Shown: one piece after another, positions 1-6,962 of the stretch
Layout: each line of letters opens with the position of its first letter
How positions within the stretch are numbered: the first letter of the stretch is position 1
Assembly: GCA_964521815.1 (NCBI GenBank)
Contig: CAZFSN010000056.1
Location: 1-15,212 of the forward strand
Length of the DNA: 15,212 nucleotides
Direction: 5' to 3'
Origin: JAAEQD01 sp964521815
GTDB lineage: Bacteria; Zixibacteria; MSB-5A5; UBA10806; 4484-95
The notes under the pieces: model-generated
Seen by the model: the letters and a program-made list of their open reading frames with translations, nothing else
The model's database searches: none
Told to the model about the DNA's origin: nothing
Translations under genes and position numbers: made by a program

Positions 1-34
1 TGCGTTAAGGAAAAGCAATTTGATTAATTAATCG

Positions 35-54
35 GGCGCCGCATCAGCGGCGCC
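35..54. terminator. GC-rich hairpin, possible terminator of an upstream gene
   Basis: A perfect 8-bp stem (GGCGCCGC at 35-42, GCGGCGCC at 47-54) closes an ATCA loop. No run of T follows on either strand, so it is not a classical intrinsic terminator. It may end transcription arriving from the left, or be part of the neighbouring repeat element, whose left end overlaps its right arm. Confidence 0.35.
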
Positions 55-210
55 TCAGACTGTTGACAAAATACCAATAAATAGAAAGTTCACATAAGTT
101 ATGTCAGGTCGTGCCCGTAAGGGTGTGACCTGACATGGATTAGCAGACAGGTCACGCTTCGTTACAATCCAACTGAACCCAATTGTCTAATTTATCAACA
201 GTCTGGAGGC
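52..210. repeat. ~159-bp element bounded by imperfect terminal inverted repeats (MITE- or REP-like)
   Basis: The left end (52-70, GCCTCAGACTGTTGACAAA) and the right end (191-210, TTTATCAACAGTCTGGAGGC) are reverse complements apart from one inserted base and one C/T change. Between them lie a 16-bp hairpin (101-136) and further short inverted repeats: 125-132 with 148-155 (8 bp, perfect) and 136-141 with 166-171 (6 bp). There is no coding capacity. Non-autonomous elements (MITEs) and some REP/BIME-type repeats look like this. I see no clear target-site duplication. Whether other copies exist cannot be judged from this window. Confidence 0.5.
101..136. repeat. Long hairpin with a GTAA tetraloop inside the terminal-repeat element
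   Basis: Arms 101-116 and 121-136 pair over 16 positions: 10 perfect outer pairs (ATGTCAGGTC with GACCTGACAT), three that become G-U wobbles if read as + strand RNA, then three G-C pairs. The loop is GTAA, a GNRA tetraloop in RNA. The preserved wobble pairing suggests that the structure matters as RNA or as folded single-stranded DNA. The right arm can instead pair with CAGGTCAC at 148-155, so two folds compete. Confidence 0.6.
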
Positions 211-262
211 ATGGCATGCCGTGTCTTTTACCGCTGCTTGTGAATAATTGGCCTCGTATGCT

Positions 263-312
263 CCTCTCTCACCTCCCCTGGTTTCCCGCTTTCGCGGGAA
301 AGACAAGAGAGG
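263..312. repeat. REP-like intergenic hairpin with a CCCGC-TTTC-GCGGG core
   Basis: A perfect 8-bp core stem (TTTCCCGC at 282-289, GCGGGAAA at 294-301) closes a TTTC loop. Outer 7-bp arms (CCTCTCT at 263-269, AGAGAGG at 306-312) are also perfect complements. From memory, this core resembles a hairpin repeat common between genes of many bacteria; I have not verified this. There is no T tract, so a terminator role is not supported. Confidence 0.5.
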
Positions 313-487
313 AAAACGGGAATTACTACGCATCCTCCCCATAGTATGGGATCGGCCCCATAGATATTTTCAGATATATCAGTATATTAGTCTTTCGCGG
401 CTTGGGATGTTTTGGACTAACTGCCATACCATTAACATCTTACCAAGACAGTAACAGATTTAAACAGCCCCCTTTCGGCACGGCATA

Positions 488-514
488 ATCGTTGATATAA
501 TAATCGTCAACGAT
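488..514 (+). promoter_or_regulatory. Dyad (8-11-8) around a TATAAT box: candidate promoter and operator
   Basis: ATCGTTGA (488-495) and TCAACGAT (507-514) are perfect inverted repeats 11 bases apart, and a consensus-like TATAAT (496-501) lies in the spacer. The -35 match at the expected distance is weak (TTTCGG, 473-478, spacing 17). A dyad enclosing a -10 box is what a repressor or activator site looks like. It sits 32 bases before the small ORF and about 175 before the histidine kinase. Without a good -35 box the promoter call stays tentative. Confidence 0.35.
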
Positions 515-545
515 AACGGGACTGCTTTCAAGAAAGGAAATCGCC

Positions 546-632
546 ATGAATGACAATCGACCCAGGGAAGCTAAAGATTATGATTTGGCAGATTTATTTG
601 AATATAACGGAATGTTAAGTTTACTAAGATAA
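546..632 (+). CDS. Possible 28-residue small protein or leader peptide
   Basis: A short frame begins at ATG 546 with the residues MNDNRPREAK and ends at TAA 630-632. A good Shine-Dalgarno sequence (AAGGA, 534-538) lies seven bases before the start, better than that of several larger genes here. The peptide is charged and acidic in the middle, has no membrane segment, and matches no family I recognise. It ends 56 bases before the sensor kinase on the same strand and could share its transcript as a leader or small regulatory protein. A frame this short can arise by chance, so the call rests only on the ribosome binding site and position. Confidence 0.35.
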   Translation: MNDNRPREAKDYDLADLFEYNGMLSLLR

Positions 633-688
633 ATATAACCTTTTGGAGAATTGTATTTAAGTTAACCGATTTCCAGGGATATTAATAG

Positions 689-2959
689 ATGAAACTATTG
701 GCAAAAATAACAATACTGTTTCTGGCGCTAACCGGCTCACTTTTTTCGCATGACAACATTGATAGCCTCAAGACAATTCTGCCTTTTGCGACAGGCAAAG
801 ATAAGGTCAAGGTCTTAAATGATTTGTCAAAAGCCTATTGGGGAAGATCGCCGGATACGACAATCGAGTACGCCAATCAGGCGCTCGAATTAGCCCGTGG
901 CATAAAAGACCGGGCCGGCGAGGCGACCGCTCTAAAGAATACCGGCGTAGCGTACCATGTATTAGGCGATTGTAATCGATCTTTAGAATATTATAAGAAA
1001 TCATATAAGATTTATGAAGAAATTATGGACAGTACCGGGATGGGAAATTGTCTAAATAATATCGGAACCATATATAATGATTTGAGCGATTACGATACGG
1101 CTCTGGAATATTATCTTAAATCCGAAAGAATATATGACTCGCTTTGCGACACCAGCGGAATCGCCGCCTCTTATATTAATATTGGCAATATCTATGATGT
1201 GTTAAGAGAAGATGAAAAAGCGTTGGAGAATTTCCAGATTTCGCTAAAATTGAATGAACAAATAGGTGATAACGATGGAGCGGCTATTTGCCTGAACAAT
1301 ATCGGCAATATCCAGTCGGATTTGGGCGATAATCACAAAGCTTTGGAATACTATCAAAAATCATTACTTATATATGAACAGACCGGCGATCCAAGCGGAA
1401 TTGGCACGGCTTATATCAATATCGGTTATGCCTATGATGAATTGGGCGACAGCGAGATGGCTTTACAATATTACCGAAAAGCGCTTGATATCTACAAAGA
1501 TTTCGGCGATAAGCAGGGTATCGCTATTATCCTTAATAATATAGGCGATGCCAGCCGGAAATTAAAAAACTATAGCCAGGCTCACGAATATCTGGATAGC
1601 AGTATAGCGCTTTCCCAGGAAATCGGTTCTAAAGATATGTTAAAAGAAAATTACGAATGTTTCGCCAAATTATATGCCGATCTGGGCGATTATCAGAAAG
1701 CGCTGGAAAATTACAAATTATTCTCGGCTATTAAAGACAGCATATTCACCGATGATAGAAGTAATCAAATCACTGAGATGCAGACCAAGTATGACACCGA
1801 GAAAAAGGAAAAAGAGAACGAACTTCTGCGTAAAGAGACGGAAATCCATCAAGCCACGATTAAAAGACAGAACATAATCACCATCTCGATCGGTGTGGGT
1901 TTGGCGTTGGTTATAGGCCTGGTTATAGTCATGATTCGAGCCAACAATACCAAGCGAAAAACCAACGGGATGCTTCAAGAACAGAAACGACATATTGAAA
2001 ATCAGGCCAACGAGCTTAAGCAAGCCAACGACAGATTGATCGAACTCGACCATTTCAAGGAAGGCATGACCGGGATGATAGTCCACGACTTAAAAAACCC
2101 GCTCAGCGCCATCATGAATTATTCGGAAGACAAGGATGATCATTCGCAGGTGGTGATTCATCAAGCGGGCAAGCAGATGTTGAACATGGTGATGAATATT
2201 CTGGATGTGCAGAAATTCGAGGGCGCCCAGATGAAACTGGAAACCGAGGACAATAACCTGTATCAAATCGCCGGGGCGGCCACCGACCAGGTCGATTTCT
2301 TAAGTCGCGAAAAGGGCATCGATATAATTAACAGTATTCCTAAAGATTTGTCGGTAGTCGCGGATTCCGGCATTATCGAAAGAGTCTTTATAAACTTGTT
2401 GACCAATTCCATAAAATATACGCCTAATAGCGGAAAAGTTATTTTGGAAACCATCTTTCAGGCCGATAATACCGTAAGAGTAATGGTCAGCGACTCCGGT
2501 GAGGGAATTCCCAAAGACAAATTGACAACTGTCTTTGATAAATTTCAGCAGGTTCAGCCCAAAAAATCCAGCAAAGTGCGATCGACCGGACTTGGATTGA
2601 CTTTCTGCAAACTGGCGGTCGAATCACATGGAGGCAAAATCGGAGTTTACTCTGAAATCGATGAAGGAACAACATTCTGGTTCACCTTGAAAAAGAGCGA
2701 TGTGACGGCTACTATTATCGAACCGGATAAATCTGGCAATACAACCGAACTCGCTTTATCGATCTTAGATAAAGAGAATCTGATTCAATATATCAAACTT
2801 TTCGAGAACCTGGAGATATATGAAATCAGCGGTCTGAGGAATATATTAAGGCAAATACAACCGGATAGTAATCTCGCCGTCAAATTATGGAAAGACGAAA
2901 TGCAGCGGGCGGTCTACGCGGTCAATGAGGATAAATATCGGCAGTTAATGAAAATTTAA
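689..2959 (+). CDS. TPR-containing membrane sensor histidine kinase
   Basis: A 756-residue two-component sensor. A signal peptide (about 1-20) is followed by seven tandem TPR units of exactly 40 residues (about 77-356; recurring LNNIG...Y...D...ALEYY.KSL.IYE), a short coiled coil, one transmembrane helix (about 395-416), a second coiled coil (420-460) and the kinase core. The H-box is VHDLKNPLS with the phospho-accepting His466. The ATPase domain shows the N-box NLLTNSIKY (569-577), G1 DSGEGIP (602-608), the F-box near 617-622 and G2 STGLGLTFC (632-640). The TPR domain should be periplasmic and the kinase cytoplasmic. About 85 helical residues follow the ATPase domain and are not part of the standard core. 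AGGGA at 675-679, nine bases from the ATG, supports the start. The response regulator follows after 14 bases and is the likely partner. The ligand is unknown. Confidence 0.9.
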   Translation: MKLLAKITILFLALTGSLFSHDNIDSLKTILPFATGKDKVKVLNDLSKAYWGRSPDTTIEYANQALELARGIKDRAGEATALKNTGVAYHVLGDCNRSLEYYKKSYKIYEEIMDSTGMGNCLNNIGTIYNDLSDYDTALEYYLKSERIYDSLCDTSGIAASYINIGNIYDVLREDEKALENFQISLKLNEQIGDNDGAAICLNNIGNIQSDLGDNHKALEYYQKSLLIYEQTGDPSGIGTAYINIGYAYDELGDSEMALQYYRKALDIYKDFGDKQGIAIILNNIGDASRKLKNYSQAHEYLDSSIALSQEIGSKDMLKENYECFAKLYADLGDYQKALENYKLFSAIKDSIFTDDRSNQITEMQTKYDTEKKEKENELLRKETEIHQATIKRQNIITISIGVGLALVIGLVIVMIRANNTKRKTNGMLQEQKRHIENQANELKQANDRLIELDHFKEGMTGMIVHDLKNPLSAIMNYSEDKDDHSQVVIHQAGKQMLNMVMNILDVQKFEGAQMKLETEDNNLYQIAGAATDQVDFLSREKGIDIINSIPKDLSVVADSGIIERVFINLLTNSIKYTPNSGKVILETIFQADNTVRVMVSDSGEGIPKDKLTTVFDKFQQVQPKKSSKVRSTGLGLTFCKLAVESHGGKIGVYSEIDEGTTFWFTLKKSDVTATIIEPDKSGNTTELALSILDKENLIQYIKLFENLEIYEISGLRNILRQIQPDSNLAVKLWKDEMQRAVYAVNEDKYRQLMKI

Positions 2960-2973
2960 CCCGGCTGAAAGAG

Positions 2974-3627
2974 ATGAACGAACATAAAATTCTGATAATT
3001 GACGATCAACCCATAAATATAGAGCTAATCGTTAAGATTCTCGAAGAGACCGATGAGCCATATACCATGTACCAGGCAATTAACGGCGAAATGGGCAACG
3101 ACGTCGCAAAAAAGATAGTACCTGATCTTATAATCACTGATTGGGAAATGCCCGGCATTTCAGGAATCGAAACTATAATTAAGATTAAATCAGATGATAC
3201 GACGAAAAATATTCCTATTATCATGGCCAGCGGCGTGATGATTTCCTCGGAAAACTTAAGAACCGCCCTGGAAGCCGGCGCGGTTGATTTTATCCGTAAA
3301 CCGATTGACAAAATCGAGCTTATCGCCCGGGTCAGATCAATCCTTTTGTTGGCCGATTCTTATAAAGAAATCAGACATCAGAAAGAAGAATTGGAAGAAA
3401 ATAACCGGCAATTAAGCGAAGCTTTGGAAAAAGTGAGAACACTTAGAGGGCTACTGCCGATATGTTCCAGCTGCAAAAAAATCAGAGACGACAAGGGCTA
3501 TTGGAGCGAAGTTGAAGTGTATGTCCGAGATCATTCGGACGCCCGCTTCAGTCACGGTATTTGCCCCGATTGCGTGAAAGAACTCTACCCGGACATGTAC
3601 GATAAAATATACAGCAAGACCCAATAA
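2974..3627 (+). CDS. Response regulator with a C-terminal four-cysteine (CxxC...CxxC) module
   Basis: A 217-residue protein. Residues 1-122 form a receiver domain with acidic Asp10/Asp11, phospho-acceptor Asp56 (in LIITDWEMPG), Ser86 at the switch position and Lys109-Pro110. A coiled coil (about 128-157) leads to a C-terminal module with Cys164, Cys167, Cys197 and Cys200 in the pattern PICSSCKKIRDDKGYW...FSHGICPDC. There is no helix-turn-helix, GGDEF, EAL or kinase output. I recall this cysteine module at the ends of PAS and receiver proteins, notably in Deltaproteobacteria, without an assigned function. Zinc binding is inferred from the cysteine spacing. The gene starts 14 bases after the TPR histidine kinase and is probably its co-transcribed partner. 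No strong Shine-Dalgarno precedes it (GAAAGAG directly abuts the ATG), so translational coupling is plausible. Confidence 0.9.
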   Translation: MNEHKILIIDDQPINIELIVKILEETDEPYTMYQAINGEMGNDVAKKIVPDLIITDWEMPGISGIETIIKIKSDDTTKNIPIIMASGVMISSENLRTALEAGAVDFIRKPIDKIELIARVRSILLLADSYKEIRHQKEELEENNRQLSEALEKVRTLRGLLPICSSCKKIRDDKGYWSEVEVYVRDHSDARFSHGICPDCVKELYPDMYDKIYSKTQ

Positions 3628-3686
3628 TAAAATCTCATAAATGCAAATCCCTTGACCAAAGCCATAAATAAATAATATAAATGTCT

Positions 3687-3728
3687 TAGCGGTATCTAAG
3701 TTTTAGTCCGCTATTTTAGTGATTTTTT
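3687..3728 (+). terminator. Probable intrinsic terminator after the response regulator
   Basis: A 6-bp stem (TAGCGG at 3687-3692, CCGCTA at 3708-3713) has a 15-base loop that contains a minor CTA/TAG pairing. A T-rich stretch with a run of six T at 3723-3728 follows. The position, 60 bases past the response-regulator stop, is right for ending the two-component transcript. The stem is short, hence moderate confidence. Confidence 0.45.
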
Positions 3729-3731
3729 CCC

Positions 3732-3831
3732 NNNNNNNNNNNNNNNNNNNNNNNNNNNNNNNNNNNNNNNNNNNNNNNNNNNNNNNNNNNNNNNNNNNNN
3801 NNNNNNNNNNNNNNNNNNNNNNNNNNNNNNN
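3732..3831. other. Assembly gap of exactly 100 N
   Basis: Exactly 100 N separate the terminator region from the start of prmA. A round 100 is the usual placeholder for a scaffold gap of unknown length, so the true distance, and any gene between the two-component unit and prmA, is unknown. Co-transcription across the gap cannot be assessed. Confidence 0.97.
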
Positions 3832-3855
3832 GAATTTGTTCGAGATACGGAGGGT

Positions 3856-4731
3856 ATGTTGCCTCAGACTAAATACCAAAAAATCTCAATCGCCTGTTCA
3901 AAGAATATAATCGAGGCGTTTTCGAATTTCCTTCTGGAACGAAGCCCCGGCGGTATAGAAACAGAGGACGATAAAACCACCGGCCTGGCGATCTTGACTG
4001 CTTATATTAATCCCCAAAAAGGCAAACTTTTCAACCGGAAGGAAATCGATAGCTATTTCGATTCGATAAAAGAATATTTCGATGATCCCGAATATGAAAT
4101 CATTTACCTCGATTATATTCGATCCGAAGATTGGCTTGAAAATTTAAAAAAATCATTCCGGCCGATTCATGTCACCGAGAGGATTATTGCCTGCCCTACA
4201 TGGGAAAACTGCCAACCTCAACCGGGCGAAATCGTAATAATGATCGACCCCAAGATGGCCTTCGGCACCGGCCACCACGAAACCACCGTCCAATGTATGG
4301 CCGGGCTGGAGAAACTCAATCCCGCTGGCAAGCATGTCCTGGATTACGGTTGCGGCACCGGCTTGTTGGCAATCGCGGCTATGAAATTAGGGGCGGCCAG
4401 AGCGATCGGGGTGGATATCGACCCGGAGTCAATTGCCTGCGCCCGGGAAAATATCGTGCTTAATAATGTCGCGGTCGAACTCATCGAATCTGGCAAATAT
4501 ATCGCTAGCCCGCCATGCGATATAATAGCCGCTAATTTAAATACCGATCTGATAATCGAGGTATTCGCCGAGTTGGATAGCTCGCTCAAACCAGGCGGAC
4601 ATATTATTTATTCGGGCATTCCCCTTGACGATAAACAACGATTACTGGACTTTATCCAAGATAAGCCTTATGCTATAGATGATGAACTCGCGGGCGCTGA
4701 ATGGATCAGTTACATAGCTGTAAAAAGATAG
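3856..4731 (+). CDS. prmA: Ribosomal protein L11 methyltransferase
   Basis: PrmA trimethylates ribosomal protein L11 using S-adenosylmethionine. The 291 residues are close to the usual family length. The N-terminal half carries the L11-recognition region, including EDWLENLKKSFRPIHV (92-106 region). The SAM-binding half shows DPKMAFGTGHHETT (131-144), the glycine-rich motif LDYGCGTGLLAIAA (162-175), the acidic DIDP (187-190) and NLNT (228-231), where many PrmA have NILA. The start is ambiguous. GGAGG (3849-3853) lies only two bases before ATG 3856; a TTG at 3859 in the same frame would have a five-base spacer. The difference is one residue. The N-terminus appears complete although the assembly gap ends only 24 bases upstream. 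rsmE follows after nine bases, a common pairing in bacteria. Confidence 0.93.
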   Translation: MLPQTKYQKISIACSKNIIEAFSNFLLERSPGGIETEDDKTTGLAILTAYINPQKGKLFNRKEIDSYFDSIKEYFDDPEYEIIYLDYIRSEDWLENLKKSFRPIHVTERIIACPTWENCQPQPGEIVIMIDPKMAFGTGHHETTVQCMAGLEKLNPAGKHVLDYGCGTGLLAIAAMKLGAARAIGVDIDPESIACARENIVLNNVAVELIESGKYIASPPCDIIAANLNTDLIIEVFAELDSSLKPGGHIIYSGIPLDDKQRLLDFIQDKPYAIDDELAGAEWISYIAVKR

Positions 4732-4740
4732 GCTGAGGTA

Positions 4741-5487
4741 ATGGAAATCAAAGCTACCAATTTTATAGTCTCTCCTAATTCGGTGAAGGATAATATATTA
4801 ATCTTGGATGAGACGGAATCTCATCACATGGTCAAGGTTATGCGGGCGCAGAAGGGCGATATTATTTATGCTATCGATGGCCAGGGCTTAAGATATCGGG
4901 CGGTAATTAGCTCAATTTCATCGATGCAGGTGACCGCCGAGATTATCAATACCACCCGTCTAGATAACGAACCGCTTTTAAAGTTAAGTCTGGCGGTTGG
5001 CTTATGCCGACCGGCTAAAATTGATTTTATAATCGAAAAAGGCACCGAAATCGGAGTCAGTCATTTTCATTTTTTCAGTTCGGAAAAAACGCTGGCCGAT
5101 GATTATATCGACCGTTCAGCCGGCAAGAAATTAGCGCGCTGGCATAATATAGCCGTAGCGGCCACCAAGCAGTCGCTTCGAACGATTGTACCGAAAATTC
5201 ATCCACCTGTCAAATTCGATGATATTATCCAAATGCCGATTGAATACCACCTTTCCCTCATCGCTGACATGACTCATGAGCCGTCATCGCTGGAAAGATT
5301 GTTCGCCGATTCGCCGCGTGAGGTTTTACTTCTGGTAGGTCCTGAGGCAGGCTTATCGACTAAAGAAATCGAAAGAGCGCTTGAGGTGAGTTTTCAGCCG
5401 ATCAAGCTCGGCCCCCGCCGCCTGCGAGCCGAAACCGCCGCGATATTATTCGCTTCACTGGTGATGGAAAAGGCCGGCGAAATATAA
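4741..5487 (+). CDS. rsmE: 16S rRNA m3U1498 methyltransferase
   Basis: RsmE is a SPOUT-fold enzyme that methylates N3 of U1498 in 16S rRNA. The 248 residues match the family. Typical motifs are ESHHMVKVMR (26-35) in the N-terminal PUA-like part, IIEKGTEIGV (97-106), ARWHNIAVAATKQSLRTIVP (132-151), and the knot that binds S-adenosylmethionine: LLVGPEAGLS (197-206) and LGPRRLRAETA (223-233). The last motif is usually LGPRILRTETA. The gene starts nine bases after prmA and GAGGT (4735-4739) lies just one base from the ATG, so translation probably depends on coupling to prmA. It converges with the pyrimidine operon across a spacer of about 70 bases. Confidence 0.93.
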   Translation: MEIKATNFIVSPNSVKDNILILDETESHHMVKVMRAQKGDIIYAIDGQGLRYRAVISSISSMQVTAEIINTTRLDNEPLLKLSLAVGLCRPAKIDFIIEKGTEIGVSHFHFFSSEKTLADDYIDRSAGKKLARWHNIAVAATKQSLRTIVPKIHPPVKFDDIIQMPIEYHLSLIADMTHEPSSLERLFADSPREVLLLVGPEAGLSTKEIERALEVSFQPIKLGPRRLRAETAAILFASLVMEKAGEI

Positions 5488-5504
5488 TCAAGAATGTAAG
5501 TTAA

Positions 5505-5547
5505 GAGCTTTTCCTGAATAACTTGATTTAAGCAGGACTTCAAGCTC
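5505..5547. terminator. Weak imperfect hairpin between convergent genes
   Basis: GAGCTT (5505-5510) pairs with AAGCTC (5542-5547), and TCCTG (5512-5516) with CAGGA (5533-5537), around a 16-base loop. It lies between the converging ends of rsmE and the dihydropyrimidinase gene, where a bidirectional terminator would be expected. There is no proper T tract on either strand, so this is only a candidate. Confidence 0.2.
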
Positions 5548-5558
5548 AAGAAATTATT

Positions 5559-6944
5559 TTACACATCCATCCCAATATGTCGCTTAACAAATCGCCCGTG
5601 GCCGACTTTGCCGACGAATTTGCCCTTGCTGGCGACTATTTCGCCACGGCTTATAGTCGTATCCGGATAACCTTTCAGTTTGAAACCTTCATAAGGCGAC
5701 CAGTCGCAATTAGTCTGCAGATTCTTATACGATAAGGTAACTTTTTTATTCGTATCGAATACGACCAGGTCGGCATCCGAACCGACTGAGATAGTGCCTT
5801 TTTCCGGATACATTCCCATCAGCTTGGCCGGATTGGTACACAGCAGTTTCACCAGTTGATTTTCTGATATTCTTTTCTTACCGACACCGAAAGTATGGAC
5901 CAGCGGCAGAAGTGTCTCTACGCCGGGTAGGCCGAACGGGATTTTGGTGAAATCGCCCTGCCACATCGCTTTCTGCTTCTTATCGAAAGTGCAGGTATCA
6001 GTCGACACGACCGACACGTCGCCATCGGCTAAAGCTTGCCACAATCTGTCGGAGTCGGCTTTCTTTTTCACCTGAGGGCAGGTGCCATAGAGATAGCCGT
6101 TAGGCTTTTTGAACACCGAATCGTCCAACAGCAAATACTGAGTACAGGTTTCGGCATAGACATTCACGCCACGCCGTTTGGCATCGCGGATAATCTCGGC
6201 GCCATCGGCGGTGGACATATGCACGATATAAAGCTTGCCGCCGGTGGATTCAGCCCATTTCACCGCGCGTTGTATAGCTTCAGCTTCGATATAGTTGGGT
6301 CGCGACAGCACATGGCAATAGGCGCCGTACTTTTTCATGTCCTGTGGATTGTGATAGCGGTCAATCAACAAATCCAGAACCCGCACGGATTCGGCGTGAA
6401 CGCCGACCATGCCGCCAAACCGGGATGTTTCCTCCAGAGCCGCGAACAGGGCGTCATCATCGCTGATCATCCCTTCCTTGGCGTAAATCATGAACATCTT
6501 AAATGAGGTATAGCCCTCATCGAACAGCTTCTTAAGTTCGTTTTTCGTCTTTTCATTCCAGTCGGTGGGCACCGCGTGAAGCGCGTAATCGATCGCGACT
6601 TTACCATCGGCTTCCGCCCTGCGGTTATCCACGGCTTTTTTGATCGTATCGCCTTTTTTCTGAATAGCGAAATCGATCACGGTAGTTACGCCGCCGCAGG
6701 CCGCCGCTTTGGTGCCGTTTTCGAAATCATCGGCGGAGACAGTGCCGCAGAACGGCAGCTGCAGATGCACGTGAACATCGATAGCCCCGGGAAACACGAC
6801 TTTGCCCCGCGCGTCTATAGTTTTAGCGGAATTTTGAGGAAGCTTATCGGCGATTGCTTTTATTTTCCCTTTTTCGATTCCTATATCGCCCTTATAGGAA
6901 CCTTCAGCCGTTACGATACGGCCGCCTTTGATGATAAGATCCAT
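5559..6944 (-). CDS. hydA: Dihydropyrimidinase (D-hydantoinase family)
   Basis: Hydrolyses 5,6-dihydrouracil and dihydrothymine to the N-carbamoyl-beta-amino acids, the second step of reductive pyrimidine breakdown. It is a 461-residue cyclic amidohydrolase. The expected binuclear metal ligands are visible: His58 and His60 in DVHVH, the lysine that is carbamylated in this family (Lys149 in TSFKMFM), His183 in GVHAES, His242 in VHMSTADG and Asp316 in STDTCTF. Tyr154 in MFMIYAKEG matches the substrate-contacting tyrosine of true dihydropyrimidinases. Context (preA 18 bases upstream; beta-ureidopropionase in the same operon) favours this over allantoinase or a general hydantoinase. AAGGGG about seven bases before the ATG supports the start. 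It is the last gene of the operon. Confidence 0.92.
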   Translation of the reverse strand: MDLIIKGGRIVTAEGSYKGDIGIEKGKIKAIADKLPQNSAKTIDARGKVVFPGAIDVHVHLQLPFCGTVSADDFENGTKAAACGGVTTVIDFAIQKKGDTIKKAVDNRRAEADGKVAIDYALHAVPTDWNEKTKNELKKLFDEGYTSFKMFMIYAKEGMISDDDALFAALEETSRFGGMVGVHAESVRVLDLLIDRYHNPQDMKKYGAYCHVLSRPNYIEAEAIQRAVKWAESTGGKLYIVHMSTADGAEIIRDAKRRGVNVYAETCTQYLLLDDSVFKKPNGYLYGTCPQVKKKADSDRLWQALADGDVSVVSTDTCTFDKKQKAMWQGDFTKIPFGLPGVETLLPLVHTFGVGKKRISENQLVKLLCTNPAKLMGMYPEKGTISVGSDADLVVFDTNKKVTLSYKNLQTNCDWSPYEGFKLKGYPDTTISRGEIVASKGKFVGKVGHGRFVKRHIGMDV

Positions 6945-6962
6945 AAATCATCCCCTTCTTAT

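Larger units (their letters stand above)
1..545. other. Structured intergenic region upstream of the sensor-kinase unit
   Basis: I see no convincing gene here. In order, the region contains a GC-rich hairpin (35-54), an element bounded by inverted repeats (52-210), a REP-like hairpin with outer arms (263-312), and a dyad around a TATAAT box (488-514). An open frame from a TTG at 248 to 454 runs straight through the REP-like hairpin, has no obvious ribosome binding site and looks like no protein I know, so I do not call it. I see nothing in 313-480. Confidence 0.6.

Noticed and set aside
248..454. 68-codon open frame from TTG
   Set aside because: It runs through the REP-like hairpin at 263-312, has no ribosome binding site, and the predicted peptide resembles no protein family.
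917..1756. 120-base periodic similarity, possible DNA tandem repeat
   Set aside because: The period is the 40-residue TPR unit of the kinase. The copies differ at nucleotide level, so this is protein-level repetition, not a satellite or CRISPR array.
689..3627. The two-component pair as regulator of pyrimidine catabolism
   Set aside because: It is in a separate unit on the other strand, beyond prmA-rsmE and an assembly gap, and its response regulator has no DNA-binding domain.
3719..3910. Open frame spanning the N run
   Set aside because: Most of its codons are N and it overlaps the start of prmA in another frame; it is an artefact of the gap.
6036..6506. 156-codon plus-strand frame opposite dihydropyrimidinase
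   Set aside because: The minus strand encodes catalytic motifs of a well-supported enzyme here. The opposite frame has no recognisable domain. The same applies to other opposite-strand frames, such as 9648-10142 and 11126-11602.
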